Positions 37,415-46,842 of a stretch of DNA of 64,000 bases are shown piece by piece. Under the pieces are notes generated by a model. That model saw nothing but the letters and a program-made list of their open reading frames with translations. It was not told the DNA's origin and did no database searches. Origin of the DNA: an uncultured Coprococcus sp. (GTDB lineage Bacteria > Bacillota > Clostridia > Lachnospirales > Lachnospiraceae). The translations under genes were made by a program, and so were the position numbers. The stretch covers positions 1 through 64,000 of the forward strand of contig CAKQIY010000011.1 in NCBI GenBank assembly GCA_934247115.1, in the 5' to 3' direction. The number at the start of each line of letters is the position of its first letter. Within the stretch, counting starts at the first letter, position 1.

Positions 37415-37932
37415 AAGAACAGATTGGTGTTATGATCAGCAGCAGCGAGGTTGAGTCAAGAATAGCTGAGATGGCTGAGGCCATAGACAGGGCGTATGAG
37501 GGCAAGACGGTTCATCTGATAGGAATACTTAAGGGAAGCGTATTCTTTATGTGTGAACTGGCCAAAAGAATGAAGAGCCCGGTTACCATGGATTTCATGT
37601 CGGTCAGCAGCTATGGAGATGGCACCCAGTCATCAGGAATAGTGAAGCTTAACAAGGATCTTGATGAGTCCATAGAGGGCAGGGATGTTATTGTAGTGGA
37701 GGACATACTTGATTCAGGAAGAACACTTTCTTATCTTATCAAGCTTCTGGGCGAGAGAAAGCCTGCAAGTCTCAATGTTATCACATTGCTTGACAAGCCG
37801 GACAGACGTGTTATACCAGTTGAGCTGTACATGACAGGCTTCGAGATTCCAGACAGATTCGTTGTCGGATATGGCCTTGACTGTGCACAGAAGTACAGAA
37901 ACCTACCATATGTAGGTGTGATAGAACAGTAA
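37411..37932 (+). CDS. hpt: Hypoxanthine phosphoribosyltransferase
   Basis: Hpt (EC 2.4.2.8) converts hypoxanthine or guanine and PRPP to IMP or GMP in purine salvage. The 173 residues carry the PRPP-binding loop VIVVEDILDSGRTLSYL near 92-108 and VTMDFMSVSSYG near 53. The start is TTG at 37411, 8 nt after AGGAGG (37397-37402), overlapping the tilS stop. No ATG fits. The tilS-hpt-ftsH order is conserved in Firmicutes. Confidence 0.96.
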   Translation: MKEQIGVMISSSEVESRIAEMAEAIDRAYEGKTVHLIGILKGSVFFMCELAKRMKSPVTMDFMSVSSYGDGTQSSGIVKLNKDLDESIEGRDVIVVEDILDSGRTLSYLIKLLGERKPASLNVITLLDKPDRRVIPVELYMTGFEIPDRFVVGYGLDCAQKYRNLPYVGVIEQ

Positions 37933-37949
37933 ATTTATAAGGAGCATAT

Positions 37950-39917
37950 ATGAACAAGAGAAAAGTCAGAAATGGAATGCTGATCTATCTGCTTATCCTT
38001 ATTGTTGCTTTTATATTGATAAACAGGTGGATGCAGAGTGATACAAATGTCACAACTACCTATAGTTATACAGATCTGACCGAGGATCTGGATGATGGCA
38101 AGATATCGGCACTGAGCATAAATCAGAATGCGGAGATACCTACAGCAGTTGTAGAGGTCCAGTTTACAAATGGCAAGAGCCTTGCATTCTATGCGTCGGA
38201 TGTGAACGATGTGCTGGATATATATAACACATATCAGAAAAAAATCGATTCTTACAATTCAACTGTAAGCGATGACAGCGACAAGAAGCCTGTCGTAAAG
38301 TACAGTCTGAATGATGTGGAAAAGACAAGTATATGGAGCGTGATCATACCTTATGTGCTGGTCATGGTCGTACTTATGCTTATCATGATGCTTTTCATGA
38401 GATCAGCCCAGGGTGGCGGTGGCAGCCAGATGATGACATTTGGCAAAAGCAGGGCGCGCAAGGCTGATGAGAAGGACAAGAAGGTAACCTTCAAGGATGT
38501 TGCAGGACTTCAGGAGGAGAAGGAAGATCTGGAAGAGATAGTAAGCTTCCTCAAGGATCCAAAGAAGTTTATTGCAGTCGGAGCGCGTATACCTAAGGGA
38601 GTTCTTCTTGAGGGCCCTCCGGGAACAGGTAAGACTCTCATGGCAAAGGCCATAGCAGGAGAGGCTGGGGTTCCATTCTTCAGCATATCAGGATCTGATT
38701 TTGTGGAGATGTTTGTAGGTGTAGGTGCTTCCAGAGTGAGAGACCTCTTTGCTGAGGCTGAGAAGAATGCACCATGTATTATATTTATTGATGAGATTGA
38801 TGCGGTAGCAAGACAGAGAGGTTCAGGTCTTGGCGGTGGCCATGACGAGCGTGAGCAGACTCTTAACCAGCTGCTTGTAGAGATGGATGGTTTCGGTGTG
38901 AATGAGGGAATCATCGTTCTTGCAGCGACCAACCGAGTAGATATACTGGATAAGGCTATTCTTCGTCCGGGTCGTTTTGACAGAAAGATACCTGTCAATA
39001 CTCCTGATGTAAAGGGCAGGGAGGATATCCTCAAGATCCATGTGAAAAACAAGCCCCTTGCGCAGGATGTGGATCTCCACGAGATCGCAAGGACCACACC
39101 TGGATTTGCCGGCGCAGATCTTGAGAATCTGATGAATGAGTCAGCCATTGCAGCCGCAAAGGCGGGCAGGGCATATATTACCAAGGAGGATGTGGACAGA
39201 TCCTTCATCAAGGTTGGAATCGGCGGAGAGAAGAGAAGCCGTCTTGTTCCTGAGAGTGAGAGAAGGATCACTGCATATCATGAATCAGGACATGCGCTGC
39301 TGTTCCATCTTCTCCCTCATGTTGGACCTGTACATCTTGTGTCCATCATACCAACAGGAATGGGTGCCGGTGGATATACCATGCCTCTCCCTGAGAATGA
39401 CAATATATTCATGACCAAGGGGAAGATGCTGGATGAGATCAGGGTAAGCCTTGGTGGAAGAATCGCTGAGGAGATGATATTCGACGATATCACCACGGGC
39501 GCATCACAGGATATAAAGGAGGCCAGCAAGTACGCAAGAGCCATGGTCACCAAGTACGGTATGTCTGATAAGCTGGGGCTGATCAACTATGAGAGCAACG
39601 ACCAGGAGGAGGTATTCCTCGGAAGAGATCTGGGACATTCGAGAGAGTACAGTGAAGAGGTTGCAGCTGCCATAGATGCAGAGGTAAAGCGTATTGTTGA
39701 CGAGTGCTACAAGGAGGCCCGTGCAATTCTGGAGGCGAATATAGATATTCTTCACAAGTGTGCCAATCTGCTGCTTGAAAAGGAGAGGATCTCAAGACCT
39801 GAATTCGAGGCACTGTTCGTAGATGAACAGGCTGACAGCGTGGCCGAGAATGCGCAGAGCGCAGAGGCAGTACAGGGAGCTGCCGGTCAGACATCAGAGA
39901 ACCAGACAGATAGATAG
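37950..39917 (+). CDS. ftsH: ATP-dependent zinc metalloprotease FtsH
   Basis: FtsH is a membrane AAA+ protease that degrades misfolded membrane proteins and regulators. The 655-residue protein has two N-terminal spans (residues 11-28 and about 130-150) around an extracytoplasmic loop. The AAA module carries Walker A GPPGTGKT near 222, IIFIDEIDAVARQRG and the arginine-finger region RPGRFDRKI. The zinc site is HESGH near 444. It sits 18 nt after hpt. A C-terminal tail of about 35 residues rich in A, E, Q and S is less conserved. Confidence 0.97.
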   Translation: MNKRKVRNGMLIYLLILIVAFILINRWMQSDTNVTTTYSYTDLTEDLDDGKISALSINQNAEIPTAVVEVQFTNGKSLAFYASDVNDVLDIYNTYQKKIDSYNSTVSDDSDKKPVVKYSLNDVEKTSIWSVIIPYVLVMVVLMLIMMLFMRSAQGGGGSQMMTFGKSRARKADEKDKKVTFKDVAGLQEEKEDLEEIVSFLKDPKKFIAVGARIPKGVLLEGPPGTGKTLMAKAIAGEAGVPFFSISGSDFVEMFVGVGASRVRDLFAEAEKNAPCIIFIDEIDAVARQRGSGLGGGHDEREQTLNQLLVEMDGFGVNEGIIVLAATNRVDILDKAILRPGRFDRKIPVNTPDVKGREDILKIHVKNKPLAQDVDLHEIARTTPGFAGADLENLMNESAIAAAKAGRAYITKEDVDRSFIKVGIGGEKRSRLVPESERRITAYHESGHALLFHLLPHVGPVHLVSIIPTGMGAGGYTMPLPENDNIFMTKGKMLDEIRVSLGGRIAEEMIFDDITTGASQDIKEASKYARAMVTKYGMSDKLGLINYESNDQEEVFLGRDLGHSREYSEEVAAAIDAEVKRIVDECYKEARAILEANIDILHKCANLLLEKERISRPEFEALFVDEQADSVAENAQSAEAVQGAAGQTSENQTDR

Positions 39918-39936
39918 TTGCATAGTTATAGCATAG

Positions 39937-39966
39937 ATGCCCGCAAGTATGTATTGCGGGCATTTG
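39937..39966 (+). terminator. Hairpin after ftsH
   Basis: ATGCCCGCAA pairs perfectly with TTGCGGGCAT around a 7-nt loop. The T-run is interrupted (TTGTCTT), so termination is probably partial. Confidence 0.55.
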
Positions 39967-40005
39967 TCTTATATCTGACAGATATGACAGAAGGGAGAAC
40001 AAGGG

Positions 40006-41355
40006 ATGAAGATCATAAAGAGAGGATTAAATGCGGTCGTGCCGTTCCTGCTGGCAAATGTGTATCTGCTGGCAAGGTGTCCGAAGTGGAATGTACCGCT
40101 CGTGCCGCTGATAGTGGTGGTGCTCATAGCCGGATATCTGGTGCTGACTGCCATGCCACTTCTCGGTCTGAAGAATATACAGTCGAAGGGGATCAGAAGG
40201 TGCCAGAGGGGATGCGAGAATCTGTACTCTTTCCTGGCAGCAACGGTCATGTCGGTGGTCCTGCTGATACTCATGCTGGTTCATGTGATAGATGCCAGGG
40301 CATGGACGTGGAAGAACTGGGTTCTGTACATACTCACGGCGGTGGCTGTGCTGGCGGTCACATTCTGGGTTGGGATAATTAGAATATATGTGTCATCAAG
40401 GCAGCTAGGTATTAAGTGGAGAGTGATCGGCATATTGTGCGGATGGATCCCCGTGGTACATCTGATAGTTCTTGGCAAACTGATAAGCCTGGCCTCCGGT
40501 GAGGCGGTACTGGAGAACGATAAGCTTATAAAGGACAAGGCAAGACAGGCTGACCGGGTATGCGCCACTAGATATCCTATACTTATGGTGCACGGAGTGT
40601 TCTTCAGGGATTTCAGATATCTGAACTATTGGGGAAGGATCCCTGCGGCACTTGAGGCGAATGGTGCGACCATATTCTACGGAAACCATCAGTCTGCCGC
40701 ATCTGTGGCTGACTCCGGACGGGAGATAGCTGACAGGATACAGCAGATAGTGAAGGAGACAGGATGTGGTAAGGTGAATATCATAGCACATTCCAAGGGA
40801 GGCCTTGACAGCAGATATGCCATATCGAAGCTCGGCATGGCACCTTATGTGGCATCACTCACAACGATAAACACTCCGCACAGGGGATGTGAATTTGCGG
40901 ATTATCTGTTGGGTAAGATACCGGAGAAACAGCAGCAGACCGTGGCAAATGCCTACAATTCTGCACTTAAGAAGCTGGGTGACACCAATCCGGACTTCAT
41001 AGCTGCGGTGACGGATCTCACGGCATCAGCGTGTGAAAACCTGAACAGAGAGCTCCCTGATCCACAGGGTGTATACATACAGAGTACAGGTTCATGCATG
41101 AAGAAGCCTTCCGGTGGACGCTTCCCGCTCAACACCACCAACGCATTTGTAAAGCATTTTGATGGTGAGAACGATGGGCTTGTCGGATATGAATCCTTCA
41201 AATGGGGCTCCAACTTCATATATCTGAAGCCTCAGGGCAAGCGCGGAATCTCCCACGGAGACGTAATAGATCTGAATAGGGAAAATATAGATACATTTGA
41301 TGTGAGGGAATTCTATGTGGAGCTTGTGAGTGACCTGAAGAGATGTGGATTTTAG
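40006..41355 (+). CDS. Membrane-anchored lipase-like alpha/beta hydrolase
   Basis: A 449-residue protein. The first 180 residues contain about five hydrophobic spans (LVPLIVVVLIAGYLVLTAM, FLAATVMSVVLLILMLVHV, VLYILTAVAVLAVTFWVGI and others). The rest is a triacylglycerol-lipase-type fold: YPILMVHGVFFRD near 186, the nucleophile elbow IIAHSKGGLDSRY (Ser near 263) and candidate triad partners in ENDGLVGYES and ISHGDVIDL. The elbow is A-x-S-x-G rather than G-x-S-x-G, which is known in some lipases. The catalytic domain's side of the membrane is unclear. AGGGAG-like purines precede the ATG. Substrate unknown. Confidence 0.82.
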   Translation: MKIIKRGLNAVVPFLLANVYLLARCPKWNVPLVPLIVVVLIAGYLVLTAMPLLGLKNIQSKGIRRCQRGCENLYSFLAATVMSVVLLILMLVHVIDARAWTWKNWVLYILTAVAVLAVTFWVGIIRIYVSSRQLGIKWRVIGILCGWIPVVHLIVLGKLISLASGEAVLENDKLIKDKARQADRVCATRYPILMVHGVFFRDFRYLNYWGRIPAALEANGATIFYGNHQSAASVADSGREIADRIQQIVKETGCGKVNIIAHSKGGLDSRYAISKLGMAPYVASLTTINTPHRGCEFADYLLGKIPEKQQQTVANAYNSALKKLGDTNPDFIAAVTDLTASACENLNRELPDPQGVYIQSTGSCMKKPSGGRFPLNTTNAFVKHFDGENDGLVGYESFKWGSNFIYLKPQGKRGISHGDVIDLNRENIDTFDVREFYVELVSDLKRCGF

Positions 41356-41491
41356 AAAATGTCCGGTGTTTTGTCTAATGTGAACAATAAAAAGTAAAAA
41401 TAAGGTAATATTCAGGAAATGTATTGTGATATTGCACAATGACATTTGCCAAATAGAAAAATGTTTGGGCAGACTTTTGACGGGATTTGTA

Positions 41492-41606
41492 TATAATAAT
41501 ACTTGTAACCCCCAATACATTATATAGTTTTGGCTACACCCCATAAAGTAACAAAATACCTTCTCCAAAAGAGACAGTCGTTCGGTGACTGTCTCTTTTA
41601 TTTTTG
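41492..41606 (+). ncRNA. Candidate small RNA in the 393-nt gap before the amylase gene
   Basis: In the geneless stretch 41356-41748 a TATAAT (41492-41497) preceded by T-rich sequence is followed about 100 nt later by a textbook terminator: GAGACAGTC pairs with GACTGTCTC, then TTTTATTTTT (41567-41606). The terminator lies 210 nt past the lipase stop, further than usual for that gene. A short independent transcript is one explanation, a long 3'UTR the other. The -35 is poor. No open frame of note lies inside, and I do not recognise an RNA family. Confidence 0.35.
41567..41606 (+). terminator. Intrinsic terminator upstream of the amylase gene
   Basis: AAGAGACAGTCG and a matching TGACTGTCTCTT form a stem around TTCGG, a loop typical of stable hairpins, with a T-rich tail. 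Confidence 0.9.
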
Positions 41607-41748
41607 GTGAAAACAGAAATTGGGCAGGATGGTCTGATATGAGGCGATTTCTGCTGTATATTTGCAGCTAATATATGTTTTATCTTGTTGCCTAATCTCC
41701 CGAAAAGTATTAATATAAAAAGAGTATGTGCAAGGGAGATTTTATTGT

Positions 41749-43842
41749 ATGGTGGAAAAGAAGACCAATGGGCAGAAGATACATGAGTATGTATATAATG
41801 TTAAGCCCGTACTAAATAAAGGTGGACTGTTTGCGGACGGAAGTAAATATTATGTCAGCCCACAGGAGCCGGATGTGGATCAGGATGTGAAGGTCAGATT
41901 CAGGACTACAGCCGATAATGTGGATGAAGTGTTCCTTATATATAATGAAGAAAAGATACAGATGACAAAGGAGAGTTCCAACAGAATATTTGACTTTTAT
42001 ACGGCAACGATACCTGGAGGTCTGCCATTCATAAGATATCATTTTGAGATACATTCGGGAAGGGTCACATGCTTCTATGACAAGCTGGGACCTACGAAGC
42101 AGAACGACAGAGAGTATGACTTTGAGATATGTCCGGGATTCAAGGTACCGGAATGGGCAAAGGGTGCGGTATTCTATCAGATATTTGTGGACAGGTTCTG
42201 CAACGGGGATACTTCCAACGATGTGCTGGATAATGAGTACGCATATATAGGTACCGGTTCAGTTCAGGTAAATGACTGGAATCAGAGGCCGAGCACCATG
42301 GACGTGGGACGTTTCTATGGCGGAGATCTCCAGGGGGTCAAGGATAAGCTTGATTATCTGCAGGATCTGGGAGTGGATGTAATATATCTGAACCCTATAT
42401 TCGTATCACCATCCAACCATAAGTATGACATACAGGATTACGACTACGTTGATCCTCACTATGGAAGAATAGTTGACGATGAGGGTGACTGCCTTCCGGG
42501 CGGATGCCTTGAGAACAAGCAGTCGTCGAGATATATCAACAGAGTTACAAATAAAAAGAATCTTGAGGCCAGCAATCAGCTCTTCGCCGAGCTGGTTGAG
42601 GAGATACACAAGCGTGGCATGAAGGTCATCCTGGATGGCGTGTTCAACCACTGTGGTTCATTCAACAAATGGATGGACAGGGAGTGTATATACGAGAATC
42701 AGGAGGGCTACGAGAAGGGGGCATTTGTATCGAAGGACAGCCCTTACAACACCTTCTTCAAGTTCTACAACGACAATGCATGGCCATATAATACGACATA
42801 TGATGGATGGTGGGGACATGACACCCTGCCAAAGCTCAACTACGAGGATTCGCCGAAGCTGGTTGAGTACATCATGAAGATAGCAAGGAAATGGGTGTCA
42901 CCTCCATACAATGCGGATGGATGGAGACTTGACGTGGCTGCGGATCTGGGACATTCCCCTGAGTACAATCACCAGTTCTGGCGGGAGTTCAGGAGAAATG
43001 TAAAAGAGGCTAATCCGAATGCCATTATTCTGGCGGAGCACTACGGTGATCCTAAGAGCTGGCTGAAGGGAGATCAGTGGGATACTGTCATGAACTACGA
43101 TGCGTTTATGGAGCCTATCACATGGTTCCTCTGCGGTGTTGAGAAGCACAGTGACGAGTTCCGCGGTGACCTTCTGGGTAATTATGACGCGTTCAAGGGC
43201 GCGATGAACTATCACATGTCCAGATTCCTTAGACCATCGATAGATGTGTCCATGAATGAGCTGTCCAACCACGACCATTCCAGATTCCTTACGAGAACCA
43301 ACAGAAAGGTCGGACGACTTCATACCATGGGAGCGGATGCTGCTGATCAGGGCGTGGACAAGGGTATCTTCAGACAGGCTGTCGTATTCCAGATGACGTG
43401 GCCGGGGGCTCCTACCATATACTATGGAGATGAGGCTGGTGTGTGCGGATGGACGGATCCTGATAATAGAAGGACTTATCCGTGGGGCCACGAGGACAAG
43501 GAATTGATACAATTCCACAAGGACATGATAAGAATCCACAAGTCCTACGAGGCGCTTAAGTCAGGTTCTGTATTATATCTCCATGGTGGACACAAGATAC
43601 TCTGCTATGGAAGATTCACAGACAACAAGCAGGTGGTCGTCATCATGAACACCAACTATGAGGACGTGGATCTGAAGCTTCATATCCGTCAGATTGGAGT
43701 GTACAACCACTCGATCCTCAGAAGAGTCATGCTGACAAATGAAGAGGGGTACACGCTGGATCCACAGGATTTCATGGTAGAGCACAACGTACTCACGATC
43801 AAAGCTCCGAAGATGAGTGCGATGATACTTGTCAGGGCATAA
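41749..43842 (+). CDS. GH13 alpha-glucan hydrolase, neopullulanase/cyclomaltodextrinase-like
   Basis: A 697-residue protein without a signal peptide, so cytoplasmic. Residues 20-120 look like the CBM34-type N-terminal domain of neopullulanases. The TIM barrel has DVIYLNPIFVSPSNHKYD, DGVFNHCG, the nucleophile in GWRLDVAAD (Asp near 395), the acid/base in IILAEHYGD (Glu near 430) and NHDHSRF (Asp near 509), so the catalytic triad is complete. It ends with a small beta domain. It probably splits imported maltodextrins or cyclodextrins. A GTG at 41728 is in frame, but AAGGGAGA fits the ATG at 41749. No transporter genes are adjacent. Confidence 0.92.
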   Translation: MVEKKTNGQKIHEYVYNVKPVLNKGGLFADGSKYYVSPQEPDVDQDVKVRFRTTADNVDEVFLIYNEEKIQMTKESSNRIFDFYTATIPGGLPFIRYHFEIHSGRVTCFYDKLGPTKQNDREYDFEICPGFKVPEWAKGAVFYQIFVDRFCNGDTSNDVLDNEYAYIGTGSVQVNDWNQRPSTMDVGRFYGGDLQGVKDKLDYLQDLGVDVIYLNPIFVSPSNHKYDIQDYDYVDPHYGRIVDDEGDCLPGGCLENKQSSRYINRVTNKKNLEASNQLFAELVEEIHKRGMKVILDGVFNHCGSFNKWMDRECIYENQEGYEKGAFVSKDSPYNTFFKFYNDNAWPYNTTYDGWWGHDTLPKLNYEDSPKLVEYIMKIARKWVSPPYNADGWRLDVAADLGHSPEYNHQFWREFRRNVKEANPNAIILAEHYGDPKSWLKGDQWDTVMNYDAFMEPITWFLCGVEKHSDEFRGDLLGNYDAFKGAMNYHMSRFLRPSIDVSMNELSNHDHSRFLTRTNRKVGRLHTMGADAADQGVDKGIFRQAVVFQMTWPGAPTIYYGDEAGVCGWTDPDNRRTYPWGHEDKELIQFHKDMIRIHKSYEALKSGSVLYLHGGHKILCYGRFTDNKQVVVIMNTNYEDVDLKLHIRQIGVYNHSILRRVMLTNEEGYTLDPQDFMVEHNVLTIKAPKMSAMILVRA

Positions 43843-43894
43843 CAGAAAATAGTGAGATAAATAGCAATTTAATAAGATAAATGAGTGATATATG

Positions 43895-43938
43895 AAAAAC
43901 CTCCGGGAAGAGACAGACATTTTCCCGGAGGTTTTTTA
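43895..43938 (+). terminator. Intrinsic terminator after the amylase gene
   Basis: AAACCTCCGGGAA pairs with TTCCCGGAGGTTT, followed by a T-rich tail. Confidence 0.94.
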
Positions 43939-44059
43939 TTTGTGCGAAGCGAGTCCCTCATAGATTTTACACCACAGGTTAAATGCATAACATGCAGGGA
44001 TAATGTATATTGAATTAAAATAGATCAGCACAGTTAATGAAAAAGGAGGCAGATAGAAT

Positions 44060-46264
44060 ATGAGAGTATTGCTTTTGCTTAGGGGATCTGCCGGCTGTGG
44101 CAAGTCCACATGGATCGAGCAGAATGGATTGAAGCCATACACACTTTCAGCGGACGACATCAGACTTCTGTGTCAGAGTCCTGTGCTGCAGGTGGATGGC
44201 ACGAGAGGTATCAGCCAGAGCAACGATGGCACGGTTTGGAAGACATTGTTCAGTCTTCTTGAGATACGTATGCAGAAGGGTGAATTCACGGTGATCGACG
44301 CCACAAATTCCAAGACTTCGGAGATGAACAGATACAAGAATATGTGTGAGACATACAGATACAGGATGTACTGTGTCGATTTTACAGATATACCGATAGA
44401 TGAAGTAAAGAGGAGAAATGCAGGAAGGGAGGAATTCAAGAGGGTACCGGATGACGTTATTGACAAGATGTACTCCCGTTTCGCAACACAGAAGATCCCT
44501 TCTGGGATCACGGTCATAAAGCCGGATGAGCTCGACAGCATCTGGATGAAGATGAGAGATTTCTCCAAGTACAAGAGGATCCATCACATCGGAGATATCC
44601 ACGGATGTTATACGGCTCTGATGAAGTATCTGGATGACAACGGCGGTATAAAGGATGACGAATTCTATATATTTACAGGTGATTATATCGACAGAGGAGT
44701 GGAGAACGCGGATGTGGTCAATTTTCTGATATCCATCAGGGGCAGGAAGAATGTTCTCATGCTTGAGGGCAATCACGAGAGATGGCTGTGGCTCTGGGCA
44801 AATGACTGCACAGGCAGGTCGAAGGAGTTTGAGCTTGTGACAAGACCGATCCTCGACGCTTCCGGAATAGACAAGAAGGAGGTAAGGAAGCTCTACAGAA
44901 AGTTTGGACAGTGCGCTTACTACAGCTACGGCGAAAATATCTATCTGGTGACACATGCCGGGCTCAGTGTAGTTCCGGACAATCTCACATTTGTGGCGAC
45001 GGATCAGATGATCCACGGTGTAGGTAACTACAATGACTTCGAGAAGATAGCCGAGACCTTCTATGAGAGAATGCCGGCGAATTACTATCAGATCCACGGA
45101 CACAGGAACACCAAGCTGCTCCCGATCAGGGTGAATGACAGAGTGTTCAACCTTGAGGGCAGAGATGAGCACGGCGGAGACCTCAGATGTGTTCAGGTGG
45201 ACGCTGGTGGAATCCACGAGGTAGAGATCCACAATGATGTGTTCAAGGCACCTGAGATTCAGAAGGAGCAGACCGTGACCACAAGCTCTGTGGCGGATCT
45301 CATCATATCACTCAGGGCGAGCAGATACATACAGGAGAAGAAGTTTGGAAATATCTCGTCATTCAACTTTACCAGCAAGGCATTCAATGACAGGGTATGG
45401 GATGAGCAGACCACAAAGGCAAGGGGGTTGTACATAGACACTTTCAAGGGAAGAGTCGCAGCCAGGGCGTATGACAAGTTCTTTAATATCAATGAGCGCC
45501 CTGAGACAAAGTTTGATATGCTGCAGCACAAGCTGCAGTTTCCGGTAACCGCTTATGTAAAGGAGAACGGCTTCCTGGGAATCGTGAGCTATGATGAGTA
45601 CAACGATGACCTGTTCATAGCGAGCAAGTCCACCATAGAGGGGCCATTTGCCGGCTGGCTGAAGGACATGATATATGAGAAGGTGACGCCGGAGAACATA
45701 GATAAGATGAAGCAGCTTGCGAGGGACAGCAACGTATCATTTGTATTTGAGTGTGTTGATATTAAGCATGATCCGCACATTATAGAGTACCCGGAGAGCA
45801 ACCTGTATCTTCTGGACATTGTGTACAACCAGATGAATTTTGCAAAGTACGATTACGATGTCATGTGCGATACAGCCCACCAGCTTGGCCTTACACCGAA
45901 GGAGAAGGCACGTGAGCTTGCAACCTGGCAGGAGTTCTACGACTGGTACTACGAGATCATGGAGGATGGTTATGAGTATAACGGCAGAGTGATAGAGGGC
46001 TTCGTCATCGAGGACAGTGTCGGATATATGACAAAGCTCAAGCTTGCATACTACAATTTCTGGAAATTCATGAGGACTATATCCCATGAGGCGATCAGAA
46101 ACGGATATATCAAGAAGACATCGGCACTTACCACACCTCTTGCAAATGAGTACTACGCGTGGGTGAGAAAGCTTCACGATACTGAGGACCCTGCAAATGT
46201 TCCAAGGGATATATGCACGCTGAGAAGATGGTTCTACAATGATGGGGCAAACAGCTTTATTTAG
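44060..46264 (+). CDS. RNA repair protein: polynucleotide kinase - 2',3' phosphatase - ligase (Pnkp-like)
   Basis: A 734-residue three-domain protein. The kinase (1-160) has the P-loop RGSAGCGKST (residues 8-17). The metallophosphatase (about 170-400) has GDIHGCY near 178, GDYIDRG, GNHERW near 237 and IHGHRN near 347. The C-terminal domain looks like an RNA ligase nucleotidyltransferase: motif I KENGFLGI with the candidate AMP-Lys near 501, LFIASKST, FVFECVD, EGFVIED near 646 and KLKLAYYNFW. This is the Pnkp order: heal the 5'-OH, remove 2',3'-cyclic phosphate, then seal. Clostridium thermocellum Pnkp is about 870 residues and needs Hen1 for sealing; no Hen1 gene is in this window. GGAGGC precedes the ATG. 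Confidence 0.9.
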   Translation: MRVLLLLRGSAGCGKSTWIEQNGLKPYTLSADDIRLLCQSPVLQVDGTRGISQSNDGTVWKTLFSLLEIRMQKGEFTVIDATNSKTSEMNRYKNMCETYRYRMYCVDFTDIPIDEVKRRNAGREEFKRVPDDVIDKMYSRFATQKIPSGITVIKPDELDSIWMKMRDFSKYKRIHHIGDIHGCYTALMKYLDDNGGIKDDEFYIFTGDYIDRGVENADVVNFLISIRGRKNVLMLEGNHERWLWLWANDCTGRSKEFELVTRPILDASGIDKKEVRKLYRKFGQCAYYSYGENIYLVTHAGLSVVPDNLTFVATDQMIHGVGNYNDFEKIAETFYERMPANYYQIHGHRNTKLLPIRVNDRVFNLEGRDEHGGDLRCVQVDAGGIHEVEIHNDVFKAPEIQKEQTVTTSSVADLIISLRASRYIQEKKFGNISSFNFTSKAFNDRVWDEQTTKARGLYIDTFKGRVAARAYDKFFNINERPETKFDMLQHKLQFPVTAYVKENGFLGIVSYDEYNDDLFIASKSTIEGPFAGWLKDMIYEKVTPENIDKMKQLARDSNVSFVFECVDIKHDPHIIEYPESNLYLLDIVYNQMNFAKYDYDVMCDTAHQLGLTPKEKARELATWQEFYDWYYEIMEDGYEYNGRVIEGFVIEDSVGYMTKLKLAYYNFWKFMRTISHEAIRNGYIKKTSALTTPLANEYYAWVRKLHDTEDPANVPRDICTLRRWFYNDGANSFI

Positions 46265-46284
46265 AAAAAAGAGGTGAAATTAAT

Positions 46285-46842
46285 ATGATATTTTACACAT
46301 CCGATCTTCATTTTGGACATGCAAATGCAATAAAATTCGATGACAGACCATTTGCTGATGTAGACGAGATGACGGCGGGACTGATACACAACTGGAACGG
46401 CAGAGTAGGAAAAAACGACACAGTATATATTCTTGGGGACTTCAGCTTCAGACTGAAGGATCCGGAACCGATCCTTGCAAGGCTCAAGGGCCACAAGCGC
46501 CTCATCCTTGGCAACCACGATCAGGTCATAATGGGAAGTGAGAAGCTGCAGTCCTACTTCGACGATATACAGAAGATGGACTATGTGAGCGACAGAGATA
46601 AGCTGATAGTCATGTGCCACTTTCCGATAGCTGAGTGGAACAAGAAGAACAGGGGCGCATATCACTTCTATGGACATATCCACAAGAGCAGCCCGGAAGT
46701 GTACAGATTCATGACCGGCCAGGGTCGAGCCTACAACGCCGGCTGCATGCTCAACAACTACATGCCATGCACCGCCGACGAGGTCATCCTGAATAATGAA
46801 ATATATCAAGCCAGATTAGAGTCCGAAAAAACCAGCCCATAG
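46285..46842 (+). CDS. Calcineurin-like metallophosphoesterase
   Basis: A 185-residue phosphoesterase with the full metal set: SDLHFGHAN (residues 6-14), LGDFSFR, LILGNHDQV near 75, MCHFPIAEW near 112 and GHIHKS near 129. Similar small phosphoesterases are common in phages and beside Pnkp-type genes. It starts 20 nt after the RNA repair gene behind AGAGGTG, so the pair is an operon. Its last codon and stop (CCA TAG) are the first bases of a large palindromic element (46837-47099), so its native C-terminus may have been replaced. A cyclic-phosphate or nucleotide substrate is a guess. Confidence 0.9.
   Translation: MIFYTSDLHFGHANAIKFDDRPFADVDEMTAGLIHNWNGRVGKNDTVYILGDFSFRLKDPEPILARLKGHKRLILGNHDQVIMGSEKLQSYFDDIQKMDYVSDRDKLIVMCHFPIAEWNKKNRGAYHFYGHIHKSSPEVYRFMTGQGRAYNAGCMLNNYMPCTADEVILNNEIYQARLESEKTSP

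Noticed and set aside
44147..45232. 361-codon minus-strand frame inside the RNA repair gene
   Set aside because: Antisense shadow of the phosphatase and kinase domains.
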